64,000 nucleotides of DNA from Lingula anatina (lineage: Eukaryota; Brachiopoda; Lingulata; Lingulida; Lingulidae). The notes under the pieces were generated by a model that was given only the letters and a program-made list of their open reading frames with translations, was not told the origin of the DNA and ran no database searches. Both the position numbers and the translations under genes were made by a program. Below, piece by piece: positions 25,301-39,553 of the stretch. Each line of letters opens with the position of its first letter. Within the stretch, counting starts at the first letter, position 1. The stretch spans positions 258,397 to 322,396 of the forward strand of contig NW_019774458.1 of assembly GCF_001039355.2 (NCBI RefSeq), read 5' to 3'.

Positions 25301-27705
25301 ATCTTATATATTTGACTCAAGTTCTCTTGGACTCCTGTTGCTTACTAGTCTGGGGTATGTCACACAAAAAGTGACTTGATCTTTAGGCCAGGAAGTTTTC
25401 AGTTTTGATTACCAGCAAAAAGTACTTTAGCCAGGGAGTTGGTATTCAAATACTGTGTCAACTTGGGCAGTGAAGTAAGTGATTGAGCACCTCAGCATTC
25501 AGCTAAAACAGACCTATTCGATTTGTTGTTATTATTATTATTATTGTGTTATTAATAAACTTTTTAAATTGCAGAATTAGGGGCACATTTTTTGTATAAT
25601 CTCAATTGTTTACTTTCAGAGAGAGCTGGCCATGCAAAAGATGTAGTTAAAACCATAGACATAAGTGAGTGGTATGGAGTTATTATCGTCTCAGGGGATG
25701 GTTTGATATTTGAGGTAAAGAAATAATAACATGGTGTTTCATATATATCTTAACTTATAAATTAATGGATACATTAAGAATCAAAATATATACATCAATA
25801 TTGAGCTAAAAAAAATTAATTCTGCTTTTCAAATCTTTCATTTTTTTATGTATTACATTCAGTTAATTTAAATGTCTGTGAAAAAACTTCCTGTTATGTG
25901 ACCAGAATAACAAGTGGTTGAGAATTGAATTTCTTTCCATATCACAGCGTTCAGACAACCGGATGCTGGTGAACTTGGCTAATTTTGTTTGCATGTTATT
26001 TCCCAGAAGTAAGATAATGCTGTATTTCCTGTACTCCAGGTAATCAATGGTTTAATGAGCCGCCCTGACTGGGAGCATGCTATCCACCACCTTCCACTGG
26101 GAGTGGTGCCTGGAGGGTCAGGGAATGCTCTCTGTTGTGCCATCAACAGCCATAATGGGTTAGTCTGATCTGAGTATCTAGATTGTCTGGTGCGGTGTTC
26201 CAAGGCACTAAGTATTGATGTTATGCAGGGTTTTTTTTCCCCAACAGTTTGAAGTTGGTGTAGATTGCTTGCTTTTGAGAACATAAGATTAATGGGTAGC
26301 ATTGTATAGATCTGTTGGAAAATTACCACATAGAGATAAATTTATGGAGATATCATTGATGACACTTTGCTTGATGAATATAAACAGCTACTGGTGAGCT
26401 TTAAAGAGGTAACATTGTAACCAATTTGTTCTGGACACCTTCATTACATAAACTCTTAACTTTCTTTATGGTGTGTTTTACTCCAACATAAACTGTGCCT
26501 TTTTTGTCTCTTAGGGAACCTTACAAAGACAACATCCTCACCCACTCTTTGTTTGTCCTGGCCAAGCATAAAATCAAGGCTCTAGACCTTGTGGCAGTTG
26601 ATACCTGTGAGGGCCGTCATTATTCCTTCCTGTCTATCACCTGGGGGATCATTTCAGATGTGGACATAGAGAGTGAGAAGTACAGGAGTCTGGGGAATGC
26701 TAGGTTTACAGTAGGGGCATTAGTCAGAATTGTAGGTAAGGAAATGGTTGTGATTTTCTCTTTTTTGTACAGGTTTTACCAGAGTTTTTAATAAGATCAG
26801 TATGCATGGTATTTTGTGATACTTTGGATATGAATTAGAATTTTGGTTAAGATTGAGTTAAAAAATATGGCAGCATGTGAAATATGTTTGATTAATTTAT
26901 TTAGATATATTATTTTAATCTTTCTTTTTATTTTTGTCATTTTCCAGGTTTGAGGACTTACCATGGTCGTCTTTCATTTTTACCGTGTGAACCATACAGG
27001 TGTCACACATCTAGGTCCACCAGTTGTTCCACATGGGAGCCTTCAGTCAATGCAAATACTGCTGATGTTGTCACAAGTCAGCCCAAATCAAGGTCTCTAA
27101 GTTGTCCAGATGGTTTAGGAGATAGTGCTACAGAAGAAGTGTTGCGGAGCAGGTTACAGCATGGAGGACCAGCTGATGAGCCCTTAACTCCAGTCTTTCC
27201 TGAAGAAGGTGGTGGAGATTTAGAAACTGTCATTGCCAATTCCAGCACACCAGCTGCAGACAGCACTCAGCTAACCTGTGATAGTCCATCAAGAGGAGAT
27301 GCTGCTACTCCTCGACCTGTGGAGACTGCCTTGCTTCCTCCTCTCTCTGACCCAGTCCCCGCAAGCTGGGTGACCATAGAAGACAACTTTGTCACAGTGG
27401 TGGCAGCATATGAAAGCCATCTTGGACCAGATATTATCATTGCACCAGAAGCTACTTTTAATGATGGTATCATACACTTAATGTTTGCTAAAGCAGGAAT
27501 ATCCAGAAGTAGTCTGTTAAAACTCTTTTTATCCATGGAAAATGGAAGTCATGTCAACTCACCAGACATTGAAATTATAAAAGTAAAAGCTTTCCGTTTA
27601 GAACCTATCACACCAGGTGGTGTTATAGCCATTGATGGTGAAAAAGTAAAGTATGGGCCAATTCAAGCCCAAGTCCTACCAGGCCTGGCTAGATTTATGG
27701 CTTAA
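22302..27705 (+). CDS. SPHK: Sphingosine kinase
   Basis: Exons 22302-22707, 23752-23901, 25620-25714, 26040-26158, 26515-26735, 26948-27705; 582 residues. The family phosphorylates sphingosine to sphingosine-1-phosphate. The start ATG (MNAASNTSNGG) is the first in-frame ATG; the open frame continues upstream but without ATG. Residues 1-135 are a non-catalytic N-terminal extension. The diacylglycerol-kinase-like catalytic fold begins VLVFVNPFSGPGKA. The catalytic SGDG lies at 210-213 and the nucleotide-binding PGGSGNAL at 241-248. The substrate-site signature is ISDVDIESEKYRSLG, followed by LRTYHGRLSFLP. A Ser/Pro-rich linker of roughly 100 residues follows, then VTIEDNFVTVVAAYESHLG, and the C-terminal motif has AIDGEKV. 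The long N-terminus and linker resemble vertebrate SPHK2 more than SPHK1, but this is probably the single ancestral-type gene. Confidence 0.96.
24675..24800. repeat. Possible decayed retroelement tail in an SPHK intron
   Basis: Contains complementary octamers ATGTGACA (24709-24716) and TGTCACAT (24775-24782), enclosing CTGATGA and CACCTGAAGAAGGC..AAGGTCAAAATGTTG. This wording recalls interspersed repeats common in marine invertebrates. Family assignment is not possible from one copy. Confidence 0.3.
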
Positions 27706-30298
27706 ACAGGTATTAGAGCCTATAGGTCTGTGATGTATCCTTCTGTCTCATCTTTTAATGTACAGACAGAGAAATCTGTACACGTTGCCTTTGCCCGTGA
27801 CTGTCTGTGTCATCGGACCAGAGTGTCTAAGCCAGACATATTTCTTGTTGCTGCAGTAACTGGGATATAGTCAGGCAATTTCAAAAGGGGGTTTCTTTTT
27901 CCGAAAAAGTGGACCTCTTACAATGAAATCTTTGCGTACCAAGATGAAATTTAACCCAGAATGGACCTTTTCCCGACAAAAAGGGTGGTTCTTTCGAACC
28001 CCCTAAACCCCCTGGCTACAGGCCTGGATGTAACATTGCCATTTTGGCCTCAGATTCATAGTGATTACTTATTATTTTAAAATCAGTTCTGGTTCAAAAA
28101 ATAGACATAATCCAGCCATTTGTTATGTTTCTTTTAAATAAATTTTTAAAATTTTTAATAAAGTAGGTCAAGATACTGTGGATAAGTACTTTTTTGCCAA
28201 AGGTAAAATATAGATAACTCTTTTTCTTTAAAGGTAAACTATCTGCATTTAAAAATGTCCATAATTCATTTTTTGTCTGTCATACTAAGCTACTTATCTT
28301 TACCAATCCAGACCTCAAAAACAATAACCCCCCCCCCCAAAAAAAAAAATATAATAATAATAATAATAGTACCAAATGTCAATATTTCTGAAATGTACAG
28401 AAAGACATGGCCAGTCTTTTAAACACAAATAATTTATGTAGAAATGGTGTAAGACATCAAATCCAAGTGCAGGTGTGGGTTGAGCAATGGTTTGAGGAAA
28501 GTATGATTTGTCAGGAAAATCTCTGGACAAAATTCCTTAAAACTTTTTTGTTTCATATGCAGGGCTTTAATGCAGATGTAATTATCCCATCTATAGTTGT
28601 TACATTATTGTTTTCTTTTTGTTTTTACTGTTACTGATATAGGTTGTCTGTACATTTGCCAGCTTTAACTGGCTTTTCTTTTTTTTATCAAGACTGTGAC
28701 TTGTAATGATACATTTTTTTCTAGGTTCAGGGTAATTGTTTTATGAACATGTCAGGAATGCATTTTAAGCTTTTAACTGGGACCAAGAAAGAAATTGCAT
28801 TTATTAAGTCCCCATTTGAATTCAAAAAGAAAAGAAATACTTATTACATTTGCTTTTAAATTGGTAGTAATTCAGAGCAGGAAGGTCATGATAAAGATTT
28901 ACCTTTTGAACTGATTTAATGTGTTTGAAGGGTCATTTTCTAATCACTGTTTACAAAGTGTGTGACGGTATGAATTTGACCCATCTCATTACCCGATTTT
29001 TTTCATTAGCTAGCATTAGAACTTCTTGCATTAATTAACTGGATACATATGTGGAAGTACCTTTAATTTGAGATTAACAGTATTGTTATGGAAGGTAGAG
29101 TTTGATGGATTACTGAAATATGTTATGTAAAACAAAGTATGGGAAAATTTTCCATTTCGTTGATTAATCTTACCACTTGTTTTACCAGACATGAGGTTTC
29201 CTCTGACTTGTCAAAGCTATTGGTCACCTTGGAATTACCTAGACCTTGTTCATGATGCTGGCAACTGACTGGCATTAAGACTAGAATAAATATCAGGGAG
29301 AGCCATAAAACTTTCTTATATGGGCTACATTGTTGTACACAAGGGTACTGTATTCTTTTTATTATTGAATTCAAAGGCAAACAAAACCATATCTGTGGTT
29401 TGTATAATGGAATGTCATGATATTACTGGTGGTACAAATCCAGGAGGCAGCCAAAACCTCTTTGGACCTCGAGAAACTCGAATATAATTTCAACTGTTTA
29501 TTTGTCACTCTATATTTAATCAGCATTTATGTAGCAACTTCCAGTGAACCTTTGAAAACTAGGTATTATTTGATATTATATGATTTTCAAAATAAATGTG
29601 TGATTTCAGTGGCAATAACCTGTGCAGCATAACAGCCCATGTGTATTTTATTTTGTTATATCTGTGTTATCTAACAAACATTCCAATGCCAGTTGCCAGC
29701 TTGATATTGTGGGTGAAGCATTTATGTTGAAAATTGTGTGTATAATTCAGTATGCCAAATATGAAGATCGTGATTTGTACAGTTGCAGTAGACATATTAT
29801 TTCATGCATCGACACTCCCTGTCAACGGAACCAGGTGCATGATGTGAAAGTAAAAATATCATGAATTAGATGAATATAGTATAACTGCTTATTATAAAGA
29901 TGTTAACACTAAAATACTGCTGTTTTGGTTCAGTGGATCGATTAAATGTCTTGTTAGTGCTTATTTGAGGTGTAGTGATATGTGCTTACACCCAAAACGG
30001 ACAAAATAATATTTTGATGAAATTGTATTTTGTTGGGTCTTTCCCTGATTTAAACAGTCTCAAACTTGAGTTGAAGACAATTATTCTTGGAAGTTACACA
30101 ATACAGTGTTACAAGATACAACATACGACCAAACATTTATTACATTAATAGAACACTTTTTGGACAAAAAATATGTATCCTGCTGGGATAAGTTTCAAAG
30201 CTTTAACAAATCTACTTATTCTTTGTGCTTATCCAGTTGTGTAACAGTAAGGCGACATCTATACTAAACAGAAAAGATAAATAAGATGAGTGATAACA
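27706..30298. other. SPHK 3' UTR and intergenic sequence
   Basis: Plus-strand AATAAA signals at 28137-28142 and 28157-28162 probably end the kinase transcript. Around 27870-28025 lies a probable dispersed repeat rich in GGGGG and CCCCC blocks, ending CCCCCTGGCTACAGGCCTG. From 28200 to 30298 I see no gene. Confidence 0.5.
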
Positions 30299-30643
30299 TT
30301 AAAGGGATAATAACTCTTCGTTTCGGCCAAAAAATGAATTTTCCTGGAGTACACAACAATTTTCCCATACTTACCAATGGTTAATGAATCCATTTTTACA
30401 TTCAAAGTTAGTCTCTGGTTTTTTTCTAAAAAGTTTGGTTTTTTGTTAAAATCTCTTAAGAGATTTTAACAGAGTACTGCCATCAATGGGGGTCACGTGG
30501 TCTAAAGACAAGCTCAAAAATCAGAATAATAGCTATAACTGCAGTTTTTGTGGTAAAACAGAATATATTATATTTCTATGAGTTATTCACAATGTTTTTA
30601 TTGTGAAATATAGATCTCATACAAAGAGTTATTATCCCTTTAA
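30299..30643. mobile_element. TTAA-flanked MITE with AGGGATAATAACTCTT termini
   Basis: Left terminus AGGGATAATAACTCTT (30303-30318) and its complement at the right (30624-30639) form a perfect 16-bp inverted repeat. The 337-bp body is bounded on both sides by TTAA (30299-30302 and 30640-30643), the target duplication typical of piggyBac-type transposition. No ORF. A 28-bp perfect palindrome sits near the centre (30444-30471). Confidence 0.85.
30444..30471. repeat. 28-bp perfect palindrome
   Basis: TGTTAAAATCTCTT followed directly by its reverse complement, with no loop. It lies inside the TTAA-flanked element. Confidence 0.95.
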
Positions 30644-32216
30644 ACTTATTTAAAATGGCATTAAAGCTTTTCTATTTGTTCTTATTTTTTTAAAGGTTTT
30701 TTTTTTTAAGTTCTTGATACTGAAAGCATTTGTTTTACCGTAGCCTAAACTGATCGCGTTCACTCATATCGAAGATAACGGTTTTTATCACAATATCAGA
30801 CTATATGCATATTGGTTTTTCGATATGATCCCCCCCCCCCTCACACACACACAAACGCACGCTCAAACGCACGCACACGAAAGAAAAAGATAAGGTAGAG
30901 AGACCGTGCCCTTTCTTGATCCTAACACGCTTATCGGCCCAGGAGGAGAGGTGCTAGCAAAGAAGTAGAGGCCTACTTTTTCTACTTCTATGATGCGACG
31001 TGTCACTTTCAGCCGTCGTAGTTTCAGGATAGACCCCTTTACCGGAATCGCTCCTTTATCTTCCTTTGATAGAGAACAAGTACATTTTCACAAATGTAGT
31101 TTTTCTTCTTAAAATCTTGTTCAAAGCAAAGTATAGAAAAGCTAACCATGTGTACGCTTGAATGTTGTGGATTTGTTACTTTAAGTTCAGCCCCTAATCC
31201 TCTAGCCGATCAATTCTTTTGGTTTTGTAGAATATATTTAGTTAACTGACCTTGTGTCAAAAAATTATTGATTTTCTTGCGTGGAAAAAGTTGGTTATCT
31301 CGACGAAAAAGTTCATGTTTTTTTTATCCAGACTTAGGCTAAATTTTGTCCTTATCCTACGAAGAAAATATTTAGGGCCTTCTGACTGTAACATAACTTT
31401 AACCATTCCTCCTGGACCATTACAGACGATAATTACAAGCTAAAAAAACTACCAAAACAAGAATTATGATGGGATAATCTTTTCATAAAAAGAAGAAATT
31501 TTTAAATTTCATAGATCTACCGCAAATGAATAGGCCTAAATAGGCCTTTTGCGATATCGTAGGCCTATAAAACATCAAGTTTTTTGTGTCTTGTAGGCCT
31601 AACTGAACTGACTTTATGATAGATCACACATCGCATGTTAATCTACTGAGTAGGCCTAAACCGTTCTTACCATATTTTCATTTTTCACCCAGGAATGATA
31701 TAGGATCATCAATGTTCCAAGAAAACTTTTTAGCCGTCACAAAAATATAGGCTTAGGCTAGGGCCTACTTATCTAAGGCTACTCAGTAGGGCCTAGGCCT
31801 AATCCCGCTATTAAAATCTAAAGCTCTGCCAGGAAGATAAATATATATATATTTCAAATGAGTTAATTCTAGGATAACCAGTGCTAGAAACACCGAACAC
31901 CACACCAAGGGGGCAAGGGTCGGCTTCGCATCCGAGGCCTGTCGATCTAAAAAAAAAACTGGACCCGTCGATAAGCCTGAATGCGCCCCAGATTGGGGTC
32001 TGCTCTTCGAATCTCAATCTGTTTTTCCATAGACACTTGTAAAAATTGGTATCAAATTCATTACTTTTTTGGGCAAAATATCCTTCATTTTCTCAATAAA
32101 AAATGTGATTTGTTGTCTTTTTAGCCTTATTGTAAATTGGAGATAGGCCTATCCGCATGCATAAACATGTAGACCTAAAGACAGGGGAATGAGACAGAGA
32201 AGAAATCTTAATCAGG
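30644..32216. other. Intergenic, low-complexity and short-repeat rich
   Basis: Holds a C run followed by a CA-rich stretch (30829-30880) and, from about 31525 to 31805, at least nine TAGGCCT/AGGCCTA-type words in both orientations. No exon is credible; nothing else distinctive is seen. Confidence 0.5.
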
Positions 32217-32290
32217 ACGTCATCTTTTACGTCACATAACGTTCGTTGCGCGCTCACGTTTTCTGTAGTGCGTTTATGGAAAAGACGTCA
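32217..32290 (+). promoter_or_regulatory. Cluster of three ACGTCA (CRE/ATF-type) sites
   Basis: ACGTCA occurs at 32217-32222, 32229-32234 and 32285-32290, all on the same strand, within 75 bases and 107-180 bases upstream of the start codon at 32397. The density suggests a CREB/ATF-responsive promoter for the following gene. Confidence 0.5.
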
Positions 32291-32396
32291 CATTTCCTAA
32301 CGACTGACAACGCATCGTGTTATGAAGATTTGCTCGCAAAGGTTTCAAGAAATATATTCAATGCAGTGCTCAAGCGTGAACTAATATGGGCAACAT

Positions 32397-34991
32397 ATGG
32401 CAATCCGATGGCATGATATCAAGCATAGAATACAGTGGACTACAAAGAAAGAAGTATATATTTATCTGTCTTGGCTATTTTGTGTATATTTGTTTGGAAC
32501 AGTTATCACTGATGTTATTTGTTATGCTGTCGTGGAAAGAACGGATTTATCAACACAGAATAATACCATTGCGATCTTAGTAAGTATTAGACTCAAAGAC
32601 AAATTGTACATTGCATTTTTACTTTCAGAAAAAAATCTTATTAACGTCTGGTCAACTTAATCAATTATAGGTCATAATTTTCCTCATTATTTCTTTATTT
32701 TTCCAAAATCAATATATAGTCGATGGTATAAATATTATATATCAATTTAAAATTAATTGCAAAGGGCTCATATCTACTGTCTGTAACAAAGTCATGTTAA
32801 CGTTATTCCACTTGATGCCGTGGGTTTGAGGTAAAAATAACACGTTAATGTTATTCAGCTAGTTTACCAGGGAGACCGACATATTTTCTGTGTGGACTTT
32901 TTGGTTCTCATAGAGAAACTGATTTTTTTAAAAATATTTTTAAGGCAGTGCAAGGCAGCATGTTGAATGAAAGTTGCAGTTTTGTCTGTGATTAATCACG
33001 TTTTACTTACTTATTTTTTTTCTGATATTATTGTATTTTTCAGTTGTTCCATGTCATGTCCTTCCTCCTGGCATTCATGGGATTTGTCTACACCACTCAG
33101 GCTGGAATCAAAGGCAGATTGCCAAAAACAGCGTTTTATGCTATAGGTAGGTAATGTAATAAATTACAAAACTGCATTCCAGACTGCACACAAACGTGAA
33201 CACGAACATATTGATTTGATTTTAAGTGTGCTGTTTTAGTCTAGATTTGAAAATCGGTTTCACACACGATAATTTTGAAAGCATTATTAGAAGTGAAAGC
33301 AAAAAGGTATATATCTCTAAGGTTTAAAGCCGTTACGTTTTCCAGCCGACTCTTAACTTAAACATTACTTTTTATGTACAGACAGAGATCTTTGGCTGTA
33401 CATATAGCCGTCACTTTCAGTAGTACAACGATAAGTGAAAACCACAGAACTGAACTGATGACTATTCATAAAATACAGGTCGAGTACGAAAATTAGCATG
33501 ATCGAGCCATTTTTTTTTCAAAAGCTATGTTTTTTTCGATTTTTTCAGCATATATGCAACCCTGATAACACATTTCAAGAAGAACCGATAGGTTTGTTGT
33601 CTTGAAACCCTTACTAAAATCTAAGATCTAATAAACAGTTTATTAGATCTTAGCTAAAATACAGGTCGAGTTTGGAAATCAGCTTGATCGGGTTATTTTT
33701 ACAAAAGTTGTGCCGTTTTTTCGTTTTTCAGCATATTTTATCAACCATTATACAGATAACATGAAAACCGTGTCATATTTTGCTTTGAAAATTGTAGGAC
33801 TGATTCATAGGACCAATATACAAGTCCATTTCGAAAATAAGTTCGATCGGTTCAGGTTTGATGAAGTTATGCCTGTTTTTGTATATGGTGGTTTCTCCTA
33901 AGATTTTTAAAATTCTTAAGCATGTTAACAGTCTCAGTATGGAACTGATTATATATGAAAAAGTGTGCTTTTGACATTTTCTGCATCTTAACAATATTTT
34001 TAATTAATTACATAAAAATGATGAACTTGTTATCATGCATTGTGAAATAAAGTGTCAAAAATGGAAATAAACTCATATCATTGCAGGTTGTCTGATTCAA
34101 TCATTCACTGTGTTCAGAATCTCAGAATGGACTAAATTGGATGTTTAAAATTGTTCTCTTGATATTTTCCCCATCTCAGCAATTTTCTTAGTTGATCGTA
34201 TAAAAATGACAGTAAATTGATAATTGTTTTATGTAAAAAAAAGTATTGAAAATGAAAATAAAAGTACAAGTTATACATTTTTATGAAATTTTCATTTTTC
34301 ACATATAAGCATTTTCAATGTGGGACTTAAAACTCCCACTAGGCATAAAGCCAAATGGTAAACAAATTTTCTAGATGTCCTTGTTATTTATAGTAGATAT
34401 TTGAAAATATGGTAGTTATTATACCATTAATCATTTTGTAATATTGCATATAAAATTGACAAAAAAACTACTTGGTGCAATGCCACCACAAACGTAGTGA
34501 AAAGAAAACTGTGTTTCTTATTATTTTTCTAAATTACAAGAATGATTCTTAGGATTGAAATTCACTCAAATTAGAAAACTCTATTAGATTATCATTTTTT
34601 ATTGAAGTTATGCAATTTTTTGTGCAATTTTCATTTTTCTAATTCTGGCATTTTCAAAATGTGAACTTGAACTCTCATGGACCTGAAACCTTTTGTAGTT
34701 TAACATTTAGCGTACATCGGTATTACATGATGTGCATAATGAAAATTTGATGCTGAATTTGAAGTTAAGCATAATGTATTATTGCATCAGAATTGACAAT
34801 AGCCTAGCTATTTTGTGCATTATTATTTCAGCTTCTTGTCTGTACATTTGACAGCTTTGCTGCCTTGTTTATTTTCCTTTCATATCCAAGTTGTCAACAC
34901 GCTACTGATGGGAATTCGAGTCATCATTGAGCTGATGTTTCTTCAGTACAGACCAGAGCATTATAGAAATTTCGCTGATACTGGAAAATGA
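32397..34991 (+). CDS. Unrecognised small multi-pass membrane protein
   Basis: Exons 32397-32579, 33044-33146, 34891-34991; 128 residues with phases 0 and 1 joining cleanly. The frame is closed upstream by TAA (32385), so MAIRWHDIKHR is the earliest start in this frame; an out-of-frame ATG lies ten bases earlier. Three hydrophobic segments are predicted at about residues 22-45 (IYLSWLFCVYLFG), 58-80 (FHVMSFLLAFMGFVY) and 94-115 (VVNTLLMGIRVIIELMF), with short charged loops and a hydrophilic tail RPEHYRNFADTGK. I do not recognise the family and assign no function. Evidence that it is real: consensus splice sites, consistent phase, hydrophobicity continuous over three exons, and an upstream promoter-like cluster. 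Confidence 0.75.
33474..34710. repeat. Decayed tandem repeat series in an intron
   Basis: Diverged copies of one unit recur about every 155-340 bases: ATACAGGTCGAG at 33474 and 33660 with a related ATACAAGTCCA near 33814. Each is followed by a GATCG word and AAAAGTTRTGCC-TTTTTCGTTTTTCAGCAT-type sequence. More remote versions (ATTTTCATTTTTC..GCATTTTCAA) lie near 34288 and 34628. Similarity is approximate. Confidence 0.55.
33621..33653. repeat. 16-bp perfect inverted repeat with 1-base loop
   Basis: CTAAGATCTAATAAAC (33621-33636) and its exact complement (33638-33653) flank a single A. It lies between two units of the intronic tandem series. Confidence 0.95.
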
Positions 34992-35993
34992 ATTATTTGC
35001 ATGCAATGCTGGTTAACCATAATGAAGAACATGGCCAACTCATTCAGATGCAGGTTTCAGAGACAGTAATTTGAAGAAGTGAAATTAACACAAGTTAAAA
35101 GGAATCTTCACCGAATACCGGAAATGTGGATGATCAACGATATTTGTAATTTTGTATTGTTACTGTACAAGTCAGTTTTTTTACGTATCCAGCCTTTACT
35201 CTTAAAAATATGGATATGTGAAACATGTAAGTGTCTTAGGATGAAGCAAAACAGTTTTTTTTTTCCCTTTTTTACTGGACATCCATTAATTGATTATAGT
35301 AATCAGTTAATTGATTAAATTTATAACAATATTGTAATTAAAATTTACATTGAGGAGTGTTCCTCGGGTTTATTAATATTTAATACCAATCCCTATGGTA
35401 CACTCCTTACATATTGCATAAAAGCTATTCAACATAATCATTACCAATTTACTGGTAGGGAAGGTATGCGTTTGTTCCGTGACAAGACTTAACATTACAC
35501 TAGCATTTCAAAATAATAACTTGCTTGGATTCAACAAAGTTACTATACATAGTTTGTTAGCAAATATTTTCAAGGAATAAAATAAATTTATAACAAAAAA
35601 TGGGACCACCCCCAGCTCAAATGCAATTCCACAACCGTACACTTTTCCCTTCTATCATCACCATATGATTTAGTAATATATATACAAAACATATGTACAA
35701 ATATACATGAGTAAATAGTTCTTTTTATGGATTAAATCCTTGTCTGATGTGAAGTTTTTACTGTCTGCTAGTTGGAATGTGAATGTTGAAAAAGAAAAAG
35801 TTTGTCAAATTTTGGAGATGTCTGGTTTTTTCTTCTTTTGAAACCTTATTTTGCATTATATTCTATCATTTTTTTTCTTTTATAACACATTGCTTTGCTG
35901 GAAAAAAATCTTTACGGTGACCTGTTAAAAAACTTTCATTTAACGGAATATAAAGTGCCGATGTAAAAAAATCCAGTCACATAAAATACACAT
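34992..35993. other. Convergent 3' regions of the small membrane protein gene and ZFPL1
   Basis: Plus-strand AATAAA occurs near 35577 and minus-strand AATAAA near 35369. If both are used, the two transcripts overlap tail-to-tail. No further exon is seen. Confidence 0.45.

Positions 35994-39553
<3,560 letters not shown>

Noticed and set aside
27078-27536. Two minus-strand open frames inside the last SPHK exon
   Set aside because: Antisense shadows of the conserved kinase exon.
32386-32580. Alternative plus-strand frame starting at the first ATG of the small membrane protein gene
   Set aside because: Does not connect across the splice junction to the next hydrophobic exon, whereas the frame from 32397 does.
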